From JASLDZ01 sp038226305 (lineage in GTDB: Bacteria; Pseudomonadota; Alphaproteobacteria; Caulobacterales; Caulobacteraceae): a DNA stretch of 64,000 nucleotides. Numbering within the stretch: position 1 is the first letter of the stretch; each line of letters begins with the position of its first letter. This document shows, piece by piece, positions 16,878-25,749 of this stretch. The notes below the pieces were generated by a model that ran no database searches, was not told the DNA's origin, and saw only the letters and a list, made by a program, of their open reading frames with translations. The translations under genes were made by a program, and so were the position numbers. The stretch is from the NCBI GenBank assembly GCA_038226305.1, contig JBBRQN010000007.1, forward strand, positions 1-64,000, written 5' to 3'.

Positions 16878-18427
16878 GCCCGGTCTTCACCCAGGCCTGC
16901 GGACAGCTTCCGGGCGCGCTGGGCGGGCACGTGCTGGTGAGCGCCTGCGCGCTGCTGCTGGCCGCCGCGACCAGCCTGCCGCTGGCGGCGCTGAGCGTGC
17001 GCTCGCCCCGTCTGCGCTGGATCTCCCTGGCCGGGGCGAGCCTGATCCAGACCATCCCCTCGCTGGCCCTGCTGGCGTTGTTCTACCCGCTGCTGCTGCT
17101 CGTTTCGTCGGCTGCGAAGGCTGTGAGCGGCCACGGCTTCCCGGCGCTGGGGTTCCTGCCTGCGCTTCTGGCGCTCACGCTCTACGCCATCCTGCCCATG
17201 CTGCGGAACGCGGTGGCGGGGCTCGCAGGGGTCGATCCCGCCGTGCTCGAAGCCGCCGACGGCGTGGGCATGACCCCGTCCCAGAAGTTCTGGCGCGTGC
17301 AGGCGCATCTCGCCGCTCCCGTGGTGATGGCCGGCGTGCGCAACGCCGCCACCTGGACCATCGGCGCCGCGACCCTGGCCACCGCCGTCGGCCAGACGAG
17401 CCTGGGCGACTACATCTTCTCCGGCCTGCAGACGGAAAGCTGGTCGCTGGTGCTGTTCGGCTGCGCCGCCTCCGCCGCCCTGGCGCTGAGCGTGGACGGC
17501 CTGCTGGCGCTGGTGGAGTCGGGGCTGAAGCGGCGGGATCGCCCCCGCATCGCCGTCGGGCTGGGCCTTCTGGCGGCCCTCCTGATCGGCGCCCTCGCCC
17601 CTGCGGTGGCGGGAAGCTTCCGGCCCAAAGCCTATGTGATCGGGGCCAAGAACTTCTCCGAGCAGTACATCCTGGCCGACCTCATCACCTCGGGCCTCGA
17701 GCGGGAGGGCGCGCGGGTGAGCCAGAAGAGCGACCTCGGTAGCGCCATCGCCTTCCGGGCGCTCGCCGCCAACGATCTGGACGCCTACGTCGACTACTCC
17801 GGCACCCTGTGGTCGAACGTGCTGAAGCGCACCGACACCCCGCCTCGGGCTGAACTCCTGCGCCAGCTCACCGTCGAGCTGAAGCGCCGCTACGGCGTGA
17901 CCGTGCTGGGCTCGCTCGGCTTCGAGAATGCCTACGCCCTGGCCATCCGCAAGGCGGATGCGCAGCGCCTGCACGTGGCGAGTCTGACCGACCTCGCCCC
18001 CCACGCGCCGGAGCTGTCGCTCGGCTCCGACCTGGAGTTCCTGTCACGGCCCGAGTGGCGGGCGCTGTCGTCCGCCTACGGGCTGAAGTTCCGGTCGGAG
18101 CGGCGCTTCCAGCCGACGTTCATGTATCGCGCGATCGCCGGCCACGAGGTGGACGCCATCAGCGCCTTCTCGTCGGACGGACGCCTCGCCGCCCTCGACC
18201 TCGTGACGCTGGCCGATCCTAAGGGCGCCGCCCCGAGCTATGACGCGGTGATCCTGATCTCGCCGCACCGCGCCGCCGACGCGCGTTTGCGGCGGGCGCT
18301 GGAGCCGATGGTGGGACGGATCGACGTGGAGGCCATGCGCCGCGCCAACCTCGCCGTGGACCGCGATGCCAACAAGCTCAGCGCCGCAGACGCCGCCACA
18401 GCCCTCGCCAAAGCCCTGGGTCTGTGA
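16874..18427 (+). CDS. Fused permease and substrate-binding protein of an osmoprotectant-type ABC importer (OpuB-like)
   Basis: A 517-residue fusion. Residues about 1–215 form an ABC permease with roughly six helices and the EAA-type loop EAADGVGMTPSQKFWRVQA. After one more helix, residues from about 255 form an OpuBC/ProX-like binding domain beginning AYVIGAKNFSEQYILADL and including YVDYSGTLWSNV, the family's ligand-pocket pattern. Such fusions deliver choline, glycine betaine or related solutes. The GTG start at 16874 overlaps the ATPase stop. The binding domain would face the periplasm, tethered by the permease. The exact solute is not readable from sequence. Confidence 0.87.
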   Translation: MSPVFTQACGQLPGALGGHVLVSACALLLAAATSLPLAALSVRSPRLRWISLAGASLIQTIPSLALLALFYPLLLLVSSAAKAVSGHGFPALGFLPALLALTLYAILPMLRNAVAGLAGVDPAVLEAADGVGMTPSQKFWRVQAHLAAPVVMAGVRNAATWTIGAATLATAVGQTSLGDYIFSGLQTESWSLVLFGCAASAALALSVDGLLALVESGLKRRDRPRIAVGLGLLAALLIGALAPAVAGSFRPKAYVIGAKNFSEQYILADLITSGLEREGARVSQKSDLGSAIAFRALAANDLDAYVDYSGTLWSNVLKRTDTPPRAELLRQLTVELKRRYGVTVLGSLGFENAYALAIRKADAQRLHVASLTDLAPHAPELSLGSDLEFLSRPEWRALSSAYGLKFRSERRFQPTFMYRAIAGHEVDAISAFSSDGRLAALDLVTLADPKGAAPSYDAVILISPHRAADARLRRALEPMVGRIDVEAMRRANLAVDRDANKLSAADAATALAKALGL

Positions 18428-18464
18428 GGGCGCGGCCAAGGTTGACGGGTTCTTCATCGCGGTG

Positions 18465-18481
18465 TGACATTTCTGGTGTCA
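18465..18481. promoter_or_regulatory. Possible operator upstream of the EAL-domain gene
   Basis: An inverted repeat TGACA-N7-TGTCA lies 31 bp before the EAL gene, and a third half-site TGACA overlaps the region just before its start codon. It could bind a dimeric regulator. Short palindromes arise by chance, so this is weak. Confidence 0.25.
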
Positions 18482-18512
18482 TGCGAGGTGGGGCAGTTCG
18501 GACAATCGTGAC

Positions 18513-20009
18513 ATGAAACGGCCGCCGCCGCTGGCTGGCCGGTTGACGATCCTGTTCGGTGCCCTGCTCGGCGTCGTCACGCTCAGCCTGCTTCTGACCC
18601 TGTGGGCGTTCGCGCGTCCCTATGCTCCGGGCTTTCGGCGGGCGGCGGCCTTCATCGGCCTGTCGGCCATGGCTATCGGCGGGGCGATCCTGGCGGCCCG
18701 GCTGGCGCAGGAAGTGGCCAAGCGCGAGCGCGCCCTTCTCGACAAGGTCCTGACCGACGAAGAGACCGGCCTCCTCAGCCGCTCCGGGCTGGAGCGGTGC
18801 CTGCCGGAACTGGCCGGCGCGCGCCCCGTGTTCGTCGCGGCGTTCGGGGTGGAGCGCTATGCCCAGATGCGCGGTGTGCTGGGGCATGAGCAGTGCGCGC
18901 AGATGCTGCGCCGCCTCGGCACGGCGCTGTCCGCCCATCACCCCGACTGGATCACCGGGCGCCTCGCGCCGGACATCCTTGGCGCGGCCTTCGCGGCCGA
19001 CGACCTGCCGCAGGCCCAGGCGCTGACGGCGCAGGCGGTTGTGCGGTTGCAGGCCTCGCAGGTGGCGGATCTGGCGGGGGCGGTCGACGTGCGCCTTGTC
19101 ACCGGCCTGTCCACCGGGGCCAGCCAAGCCCCGCCGACCCTCGTTCGGGAGGCCGACGTGGCGCTGGATGATGCGCGCGGCCAGCACCGGCTGCACGGAG
19201 TGTTCGACCCCGCCTCGCACGCCCACTCTGCCGATACCCTGTCGCTGATGGCCGCCCTGCGCGACGCGATCGCGGCGGGCGACCTGGCCCTGCACCATCA
19301 GCCGAAGTTCTGCCTGCGCAGCCGCACCGTGACCGGCGTCGAGAGCCTGGTGCGCTGGACGCACCCCACGCGCGGCCCCGTCTCGCCGGACCGCTTCATC
19401 GCCCTGGCGGAAGAGACCGGCGACATCCGCGCGCTCACCGAATGGGTGCTGGCCCGGGCCGTTCACGATCAGGCGGTGATGGCCGCCGCCGGTCGCCCGC
19501 TCACCGTTTCGGTGAATCTGTCCGGGCGGCTCGTGGGCGATGATGCCTTCACCGAGGTGATCCTGGGGCTGACCGCCGGCGCCGTTGGCCGCCTGTGCCT
19601 GGAGGTGACCGAAACCGCCGTCATCGCCCGGCCGGACGGGGCCCTCGCCCAGTTCCGTCGCTTCCGCGAGCACGGGCTGGAGGTGGCGATCGACGACTAT
19701 GGTTCGGGCCTGTCGTCCCTCGCCTATCTCAAGACCATCGAGGCGGACGAGCTGAAGATCGACCGCGAGTTCATCACCGCGCTCGCCACCTCGCCCAGGG
19801 ATGCGATCCTCGTGCGCTCCACCGTCGATCTGGCCCACGCGCTGGGGATGACGGCCACGGCGGAGGGGGTGGAGGATGCGGCCACCGAACGGCTCCTCGC
19901 CATCGTGGGCTGCGACCATGTCCAGGGCTGGCACGTGGGCCGACCCATGCCGGTGGACGAACTGATCGCCACCATCGACGCCCTGGAAGCCGCGCACGAG
20001 GCCGCCTGA
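18513..20009 (+). CDS. Membrane-bound c-di-GMP phosphodiesterase (degenerate GGDEF plus EAL)
   Basis: A 498-residue protein. Two membrane helices (about 12–34 and 43–64) precede a degenerate GGDEF domain that has LTDEETGLLSRSGL at its start but LAPDILGAAF where GGDEF should be. The EAL domain spans about 245–490. Its signature reads ESL (277–279), and the other catalytic positions are intact: Asn335, the EVTET glutamates (364–368), Asp394 and Asp395 in IDDYGSG, Lys415 and AEGVED. It is therefore probably an active c-di-GMP phosphodiesterase with a GGDEF domain serving only regulation. There is no N-terminal sensor domain, so the input signal is unclear. Confidence 0.85.
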   Translation: MKRPPPLAGRLTILFGALLGVVTLSLLLTLWAFARPYAPGFRRAAAFIGLSAMAIGGAILAARLAQEVAKRERALLDKVLTDEETGLLSRSGLERCLPELAGARPVFVAAFGVERYAQMRGVLGHEQCAQMLRRLGTALSAHHPDWITGRLAPDILGAAFAADDLPQAQALTAQAVVRLQASQVADLAGAVDVRLVTGLSTGASQAPPTLVREADVALDDARGQHRLHGVFDPASHAHSADTLSLMAALRDAIAAGDLALHHQPKFCLRSRTVTGVESLVRWTHPTRGPVSPDRFIALAEETGDIRALTEWVLARAVHDQAVMAAAGRPLTVSVNLSGRLVGDDAFTEVILGLTAGAVGRLCLEVTETAVIARPDGALAQFRRFREHGLEVAIDDYGSGLSSLAYLKTIEADELKIDREFITALATSPRDAILVRSTVDLAHALGMTATAEGVEDAATERLLAIVGCDHVQGWHVGRPMPVDELIATIDALEAAHEAA

Positions 20010-20019
20010 CAGGCAGGGC

Positions 20020-20062
20020 TTGACGTCCCGAGCGGAACGCCTATCTGCACCCACAACAGTTG
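20020..20062 (+). promoter_or_regulatory. Likely promoter and operator of the pirin gene
   Basis: TTGACG (20020–20025) is followed after 16 bp by TATCTG (20042–20047), a reasonable -35/-10 pair. A perfect 9-bp palindrome CAACAGTTG (20054–20062) sits where transcription would begin, as expected for a repressor site. A GGGAG ribosome-binding site precedes the ATG at 20085. The repressor is not identified. Confidence 0.4.
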
Positions 20063-20084
20063 CAGTTAAGCGCGGGAGTCCTCC

Positions 20085-20786
20085 ATGATCGAGCGTCGCA
20101 CCTTCTCCAGCCTCGGCGGGGCCGATCACGGCTGGCTCAAGGCTAAGCACCACTTCAGCTTCGCGGGCTACCACGACCCGTCGCGCATGGGCTGGGGCCC
20201 CATCCGCGTGTGGAACGACGATGAGATCGGCGCCAAGTCGGGCTTCCCGGCCCACCCCCACTCCGACATGGAGATCATCACCTACGTGCGTTCGGGCGCG
20301 ATCACGCACCAGGACTCGATGGGCAACACCGGCCGCACCGGCCCCGGCGACGTGCAGGTGATGAGCGCCGGCACCGGCGTTCGCCACGCCGAATACAACC
20401 TGGAACACGAGACCACGACCCTGTTCCAGATCTGGATCGAGCCCACCCGTCGCGGCGGCGCGCCCTCGTGGGGGGCCAAGCCCTTCCCGAAGGACGACCG
20501 CGCCGGCAGCTTCCAGACCCTGGCCAGCGGCGACGAGTCCGACGCCGACGTGCTGCACATCCGTACCGACGCCAAGGTGCTGGGCGCGACCCTGAAGGCC
20601 GGCGAGCGCACCACCTACGCTCTCGGCCAAGGCCGACATGCCTACCTCGTGCCCGCCACCGGCGCGATCCGCGTCAACGGCGTGGAGTTGAACGCCCGCG
20701 ACGGGGCGGCGGTGAAGGACGAGGCCGAACTCGTGGTCGAAGCCCTCGCCGACACCGAGATCGTCATGGTCGACGCGGCGGGCTGA
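20085..20786 (+). CDS. Pirin family protein (YhhW-like, possible quercetinase)
   Basis: A 233-residue bicupin. All four metal ligands are present: His57 and His59 in FPAHPHSDME, His101 and Glu103 in GVRHAEYN, matching the Fe sites of pirin and E. coli YhhW, which has quercetin 2,3-dioxygenase activity in vitro. Its length is typical. It is transcribed alone from a plausible promoter with an adjacent palindrome. The physiological substrate of bacterial pirins is uncertain, so only the family call is firm. Confidence 0.92.
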   Translation: MIERRTFSSLGGADHGWLKAKHHFSFAGYHDPSRMGWGPIRVWNDDEIGAKSGFPAHPHSDMEIITYVRSGAITHQDSMGNTGRTGPGDVQVMSAGTGVRHAEYNLEHETTTLFQIWIEPTRRGGAPSWGAKPFPKDDRAGSFQTLASGDESDADVLHIRTDAKVLGATLKAGERTTYALGQGRHAYLVPATGAIRVNGVELNARDGAAVKDEAELVVEALADTEIVMVDAAG

Positions 20787-20795
20787 GGCTCGGAG

Positions 20796-22781
20796 CTAGC
20801 GCAGGGCGGCGGCGATGTTGCCGCCGTCCACCGTCAGCACGGCGGCGGTGGTCCGTTCCGCGAGGGCGAGGCTGACGAAGGCCTGCGCCACGTCGGTCGC
20901 CCGCACCTCCTCGCCCAACAGATTCCCGCCCATGTAGTCGGCTTCGGTCAGACCCCGCGCGGTGGAGCGGGCCTGCACCATGGCGTCTGTGAGGAGGCCC
21001 GAGCGGATGCGGTCGGCGTTCACCGCGTTGGCGCGCACGCCGTCGCCTCCGTGGTCCACCGCATACTGCCGCATCAGGGCGAGGAGCGCCGCCTTGGGCA
21101 GGCCGTAGGGGCCGAAGTCCGGCCCCGGGTTGATCGCCTGCTTGGACACGTTGAACAACAGAACGCCCTCCGTCGCCTGCGCCTTGAAGATCGCAACGGC
21201 GGCCTGGGCGCAGCGCTGGTGGCCCCAGAAGTTCAGCTCGAAACTGGTGCGCAGCACCGCCTCGTCCACCTCGCCGATGCGCCCCTGCCATGCGGCCCCG
21301 GCGTTGGACACCAGAATGTCGAGCCCACCCCAGGTCTCCACGATCCGGGCGAAGGCTGCAGCCACGGATGCCGCATCGGTCACGTCGCAGGGGAAGGCCG
21401 CGCCGGAGGAGGGCAGGTCGAGCACCGCCACCTCGGCCCCATCGGCGGCGAAGGCGGCGGCCGTGGCCGCCCCGATGCCGGACGCCCCGCCCGTGACCGC
21501 CACAACCTTGCCCGCCAGCCGCCTGGGCGAGGACTTGCCGAGCTTGGCCTGCTCCAGCGACCAGTATTCCACGTCGAACAGATGCGCTTCCGAAAGGGGC
21601 TCGAACGCGCCCACGGCCTCGGCGTCGGCGATGACGGCGAGGTTGGTCAGGGCGATGTCGGCGGCGACGGCGGCATCCTTCTTCGAGGCCCCCACCCCGA
21701 ACAGGCCCACCCCTTCCACGAGGATCACCCGCGGGGCGGCATCCAGCATCTTCAGCCCGCCGCCCACGCGCCGGTCGTTGGCGTCGAAATAGGTGCGGTA
21801 GTCGGCGGCATAGGCCTCGAACCGCTGCTCCGCGCCCGAGGCGAGATCGGCCTGCGCAAGAACCAGCGGGCGACCCTTGGTGCGGATCACGTGGTCGGGG
21901 GTCACTGTGCCGATCAGCACCCGGCGGGCGCGCTCAGGGTCGGCAGCCCAGTCGAGCGTGAGATCTCCGCCCCGGAAGTCCAGAACCATCGCTTTCCCCG
22001 CCGCCTTGGACACGAGCCCGCGCAGCAGCGGCGCGACCGTGGCTACGCGGGCTTCGCTCGCCGCCTTGGGAGCCGAGGCGCGTCGGGTTGCCTTGGCGAT
22101 CCGCTCCTCCGCGCATGTGACGTAGCGGACGTGGCGCTCATAGCTCTCCCGAGCCGTGTCGCCCCAGGTGAAGAAGCCGTGCTGCAGCAGCACCATGCCC
22201 TCGGCATCGGGGTTCGCCTCGATCACCGCGGCGGCGGCGCGGGCCAGGCCGAAGCCGGGCATCACGTAGGGGACGAGCGCGATCTTGGGGCCGAACACCT
22301 CGGCGCACAGGTCGGCCCCCGCGCTCGGCTGGTCGGTCAGCGCCAGAACGGCGTTGGCGTGGCTGTGGTCCACGAAGGTGAAGGGCGCCCAGGCGTGCAG
22401 CAGCGTCTCTACCGACGGCGTGGGCGAGCTTTGCGTGAGGAGAGCCCCGCGCTGCGCGTCCACCATCTGCTCGTCGCTCATGTGCTCGACTGGGCGCAGC
22501 TTCAGCAGAGGGTCGAGCCGCATGGCGGGCAGGCCCTGGGGTTCGATGTCGCCCAGATCCCAGCCGGAGCCCTTCACGCAGATGCAGCGCACGGGGGCGC
22601 CATCTAGATCCGGCAGGGTCAGCTTGACCGAGGTGTTGCCGCCCCCGTGCTGCACGAGCGTCGGGTCGCAGCCCAGCAGGCGCGAGGTGTAGACCCGCAG
22701 GGCCAGGGGCTCCGGCACACCTTTGGCTGCATAGCGGGCGATGAAGCCTGCGGCCTCGGCGTCGTTCCAGCGGCTATGCAT
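20796..22781 (-). CDS. Fused class II aldolase and short-chain dehydrogenase (RhaD/YuxG type), probably in MTA/5'-deoxyadenosine salvage
   Basis: A 661-residue bifunctional enzyme. Residues about 1–400 contain a class II aldolase with phosphate-binding HGGGNTSVK (45–53), general acid/base Glu125, zinc ligands His139 and His141 (VDHSHAN) and His201 (LLQHGFF). The last ~235 residues form an SDR with TGGASGIG, a catalytic serine in NVSKQA and YGLPK. Relatives cleave rhamnulose-1-phosphate to DHAP and lactaldehyde, which the SDR then oxidises. Here, however, no rhamnose isomerase or kinase is adjacent, and the gene overlaps mtnA, so methylthioribulose- or 5-deoxyribulose-1-phosphate is the more likely substrate. 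The ATG at 22781 overlaps the mtnA stop (ATGCATAG); an in-frame ATG at 22799 is possible. Confidence 0.82.
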   Translation of the reverse strand: MHSRWNDAEAAGFIARYAAKGVPEPLALRVYTSRLLGCDPTLVQHGGGNTSVKLTLPDLDGAPVRCICVKGSGWDLGDIEPQGLPAMRLDPLLKLRPVEHMSDEQMVDAQRGALLTQSSPTPSVETLLHAWAPFTFVDHSHANAVLALTDQPSAGADLCAEVFGPKIALVPYVMPGFGLARAAAAVIEANPDAEGMVLLQHGFFTWGDTARESYERHVRYVTCAEERIAKATRRASAPKAASEARVATVAPLLRGLVSKAAGKAMVLDFRGGDLTLDWAADPERARRVLIGTVTPDHVIRTKGRPLVLAQADLASGAEQRFEAYAADYRTYFDANDRRVGGGLKMLDAAPRVILVEGVGLFGVGASKKDAAVAADIALTNLAVIADAEAVGAFEPLSEAHLFDVEYWSLEQAKLGKSSPRRLAGKVVAVTGGASGIGAATAAAFAADGAEVAVLDLPSSGAAFPCDVTDAASVAAAFARIVETWGGLDILVSNAGAAWQGRIGEVDEAVLRTSFELNFWGHQRCAQAAVAIFKAQATEGVLLFNVSKQAINPGPDFGPYGLPKAALLALMRQYAVDHGGDGVRANAVNADRIRSGLLTDAMVQARSTARGLTEADYMGGNLLGEEVRATDVAQAFVSLALAERTTAAVLTVDGGNIAAALR

Positions 22782-23871
22782 GGGCGGGTGCCCGCTCATA
22801 CAGGGCGGCGAGGCCGGCCGTGGTGGCGGGGCAGATGCCGCGCTCGGTGATCAGCGAGGTGATCAGCCGCGAGGGCGTCACGTCGAACGCCCAGTTGGCC
22901 ACGGGCGAGCCTTCGGGGGTGATCTGGATCGTCACGCTGTCGCCTGTCGCAGACCGGCCGGTCATGTGGCTGACCTCTTCGCCGCCGCGCTCCTCGATGG
23001 GGATGCGATCGCCGTCGGGCAGGGTCCAGTCGATGGTGGAGAAGGGCATGGCCACGTGGAAGGGCACGCCGGTGTCGTGGGCGGCCAGCGCCTTCAGATA
23101 GGTGCCGATCTTGTTGCAGGCGTCGCCGTTGGCGGCGACCCGGTCGGCGCCGGTGATGACGAGGTCCACCCGCCCGGCGCGCATCAGGTGCCCGCCCGCG
23201 TTGTCCACGATGACGGTGTGATCGACGCCCTGCTGCAGCAGCTCCCAGGCGGTGAGCGAGGCGCCCTGGTTTCGCGGGCGGGTCTCGTCGACCCACACAT
23301 GCATCGGCACGCCCCTGGCCTGCGCCGCGTAGATGGGGGCCAGGGCCGTGCCCCAGTCGATGGCCGCGAGCCAGCCCGCGTTGCAGTGGGTCAGGATGTT
23401 CACCGGCCGGTCGGGGGCTTTCGCGTGGGCTGCGGCGATGAGGTCCGCCCCGTGGCGGCCGATGGCGGCGCAGGCGGCCACGTCTTCTTCAGCGATCTCT
23501 GCGGCCAGCGCCCAGGCCAACGCGGCGCGATCCGGCGGGGCGAGGGCGCGCACCGCGCCGGCCACCCGCTCCACCGCCCAGCGCAGGTTCACCGCCGTCG
23601 GGCGCGTCGCCACGAGCCGCCTGCTCGCCCTGTCGAGTCCGGCATCGGAGGCATCGTCCCGCAGCCCCAACGCCAGCCCATAGGCGGCCGAGACGCCGAT
23701 CAGGGGAGCGCCGCGCACCACCATCGTCGAGATGCCGTCGGCCGCATCGTCGAGCGAGTGCCAGCGCACCACCTCGAAGGCGTGCGGAAGGCGCGTCTGA
23801 TCGATCACCTCGACCCCGCCGCCATCTGCCGCGGGCCACAGGGTTCGCCGAAGCTGACCGTTCACTTGCAT
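22774..23871 (-). CDS. mtnA: Methylthioribose-1-phosphate isomerase
   Basis: A 365-residue enzyme of the eIF2B-alpha-like superfamily, the standard MtnA length. Catalytic Cys163 is in ILTHCNAG and catalytic Asp243 is in VITGADRV; the substrate-phosphate motif VVRGAPLIGV (51–60) is intact. It converts 5-methylthioribose-1-phosphate to the ribulose form, and known relatives also accept 5-deoxyribose-1-phosphate. No mtnB, mtnC or mtnD of the classical methionine salvage pathway is nearby. Its partner is the overlapping aldolase–dehydrogenase gene, which points to a shunt ending in DHAP plus a small aldehyde. The phosphorylase or nucleosidase and kinase must be encoded elsewhere. Confidence 0.93.
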   Translation of the reverse strand: MQVNGQLRRTLWPAADGGGVEVIDQTRLPHAFEVVRWHSLDDAADGISTMVVRGAPLIGVSAAYGLALGLRDDASDAGLDRASRRLVATRPTAVNLRWAVERVAGAVRALAPPDRAALAWALAAEIAEEDVAACAAIGRHGADLIAAAHAKAPDRPVNILTHCNAGWLAAIDWGTALAPIYAAQARGVPMHVWVDETRPRNQGASLTAWELLQQGVDHTVIVDNAGGHLMRAGRVDLVITGADRVAANGDACNKIGTYLKALAAHDTGVPFHVAMPFSTIDWTLPDGDRIPIEERGGEEVSHMTGRSATGDSVTIQITPEGSPVANWAFDVTPSRLITSLITERGICPATTAGLAALYERAPAHA

Positions 23872-23904
23872 CCCGGTCTCCTAGCGGGATACCCGCGGCG
23901 CGGC

Positions 23905-24774
23905 TCAGGCATTGCGCGCCAGATCGATGAGATAGCGGCCGTATTCGGTCTTGCCCATCGCCTGGCCGCGCTGGTCGAGCTCCTCGGCAGACAGCCATCC
24001 GTTGTGGAAAGCGATCTCCTCAGGGCAGCCGATCATCACGTTCTGGCGGTGCTCGATGGCCTTCACGAAGTCGGTCGCTTCGGCAAGGCTGTCGTGGGTG
24101 CCGGTGTCTAGCCAGGCATAGCCGCGGCCCAGCCGCTCCACCGAAAGCTTGCCGGCTTCGAGGTAGAGGCGGTTCAAGTCGGTGATCTCCAGCTCCCCCC
24201 GGGCCGAGGGTTTCAGGTCGCGGGCCAGGCTCACCACGTCGCTGTCGTAGACGTAGAGTCCCGTGACCGCCCAGTGCGACCGGGGGGCCGCGGGCTTTTC
24301 CTCCAGGGAGATCGCCCGGCCGGTGTCGTCGAACTCCACCACGCCGTACCGCTGTGGGTCGCGGACGCGATAGGCGAACACCCGGGCGCCCTCCGTATGG
24401 TCCTTCGCGGGGGCGAGGCGCTGCGACAGGCCCTCGCCGAAGAACAGGTTGTCGCCCAGCACCAGGGTGCTGGCGTCGTCGCCGACGAAGTCCGCCCCGA
24501 TGCGAAACGCCTCGGCCAGGCCGTTCGGAGCGGGCTGCTCGGCATAGCGGATCGCCACGCCGAAGGTCTCGCCGTCGCCCAGCAGCCGCCGGAACATGGG
24601 CAGGTCGTAGGGGGTCGAGATGACGAGGATGTCGCGGATGCCGCTCAGCATCAGCGTGCTCAGCGGGTAGTAGATCATCGGCTTGTTGTAGATCGGCAGC
24701 AGCTGTTTCGACACGGCCAGGGTCACCGGATGCAGCCGGGTTCCCGAGCCTCCGGCCAGGATGATCCCCTTCAT
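23905..24774 (-). CDS. rfbA: Glucose-1-phosphate thymidylyltransferase
   Basis: A 289-residue nucleotidyltransferase making dTDP-glucose, the first step of dTDP-L-rhamnose synthesis. The signature GGSGTRLHP is at residues 8–16, followed by SKQLLPIYNKPMIYYPLSTL, the LVLGDNLFFG substrate loop and the closing TEYGRYLIDL. Its ATG overlaps the rfbD stop by 4 nt (ATGA), so the two are coupled. Upstream on the same strand are rfbD and rfbB. The gene ends 33 bp before mtnA begins, so mtnA and the aldolase may be read from the same transcript, though their functions differ. Confidence 0.95.
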   Translation of the reverse strand: MKGIILAGGSGTRLHPVTLAVSKQLLPIYNKPMIYYPLSTLMLSGIRDILVISTPYDLPMFRRLLGDGETFGVAIRYAEQPAPNGLAEAFRIGADFVGDDASTLVLGDNLFFGEGLSQRLAPAKDHTEGARVFAYRVRDPQRYGVVEFDDTGRAISLEEKPAAPRSHWAVTGLYVYDSDVVSLARDLKPSARGELEITDLNRLYLEAGKLSVERLGRGYAWLDTGTHDSLAEATDFVKAIEHRQNVMIGCPEEIAFHNGWLSAEELDQRGQAMGKTEYGRYLIDLARNA

Positions 24775-25673
24775 GCCGTCTCCTTCATCGCGCGTTGGAC
24801 CAGTTCGGGGGCGGCGGCCTGCAGGCTGTCGCGCCACAGGGGGAAGGGCTCGCCCAGGAGCGCTTCCAGACGGCGGCTGTCGAGGCGGCTGTCGCCCGGG
24901 CGCCGCGCCGGGGTGGGGTATTCGGCGGTGGTGATGGCGCGAACCCGCGCCGTGGGCCCTCCGGCCGCGGCGGAGGCTTCGAAGATCGCTTCGGCGAATT
25001 CGGCCCAGGTGGCCTCGCCGCCGTTCGCCAAGTGCAGCACGCCTTCGTAGGCGGAGTCGCGGTCGATGAGGCGATCGGCGATGCTCACGAGGGCTCGGCC
25101 GGCGACGGCGGCGCTGGTGGGGCGGCCCCGCTGGTCGGCGACCACGCCCACCTCGCCCCGGTTTCGGGCCAGCCTCAGCATGGTGGTCGGGAAGTTCGAG
25201 CCGAAGACCGACCACAGCCAGCCCATCCGAACGATGCTGGCCCGGCCGCGGGCGCTGAGCACCGCATCCTCCCCCGCCGCCTTCGTGGCTCCGTACACCC
25301 CCAGCGGCGCTCGCGCGTGATCCTCGCCGTAGGGTCCGCCGCGCCCGTCGAACACATAGTCGGTGGAGACGTGCACGAAGGGCAGGTCGCGGCTCGCGCA
25401 CAACTCGGCCAGAACGCCGGGCGCATGGGCGTTGAGTCGCATGGCCGCCTCGGGCTCCGCCTCGGCCCGGTCCACGGCGGTGTAGGCGGCGGCATTGATC
25501 ACGGCGATGGGGTGCAGCCTGTCGATGTGCGGCGCGGGATCGGCTCCTGCGCCGAGGTCGCAGGCTTCGCGACCGATGCAGGTGACGGTGCGGCCTGTGC
25601 GCTCTCCCAGACGGGCGAGTTCCTGAGCCAGCTGGCCCGAGCGGCCGAACACGAGAAGGGCACTCTGGCTCAT
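24771..25673 (-). CDS. rfbD: dTDP-4-dehydrorhamnose reductase
   Basis: A 300-residue extended SDR catalysing the last step to dTDP-L-rhamnose. It has GRSGQLAQEL at the N-terminus, the NAAAYTAVDRAE segment, VSTDYVFDG and the active-site pair YGATK, then GRPTSAAVAGRAL, all RfbD features. The ATG at 25673 puts the Rossmann fold at the N-terminus; an ATG four codons upstream (25685) is the alternative. It overlaps rfbA by 4 nt and follows rfbB by 76 bp. The epimerase rfbC is not in this set. Confidence 0.93.
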   Translation of the reverse strand: MSQSALLVFGRSGQLAQELARLGERTGRTVTCIGREACDLGAGADPAPHIDRLHPIAVINAAAYTAVDRAEAEPEAAMRLNAHAPGVLAELCASRDLPFVHVSTDYVFDGRGGPYGEDHARAPLGVYGATKAAGEDAVLSARGRASIVRMGWLWSVFGSNFPTTMLRLARNRGEVGVVADQRGRPTSAAVAGRALVSIADRLIDRDSAYEGVLHLANGGEATWAEFAEAIFEASAAAGGPTARVRAITTAEYPTPARRPGDSRLDSRRLEALLGEPFPLWRDSLQAAAPELVQRAMKETA

Positions 25674-25749
25674 CCCGCGGGGCATAGCCGAATTCCCACC
25701 GGGCCGGGAATCGGGAAAGTCCGGCGCCCTCAAGCTCGCAGTCCCAGCG

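Noticed and set aside
20796..22781. Rhamnose catabolism (RhaD) as the role of the aldolase–dehydrogenase
   Set aside because: It is the usual annotation for the family, but there is no rhamnose isomerase, kinase or transporter here, and the overlap with mtnA points to another substrate. Kept only as an alternative.
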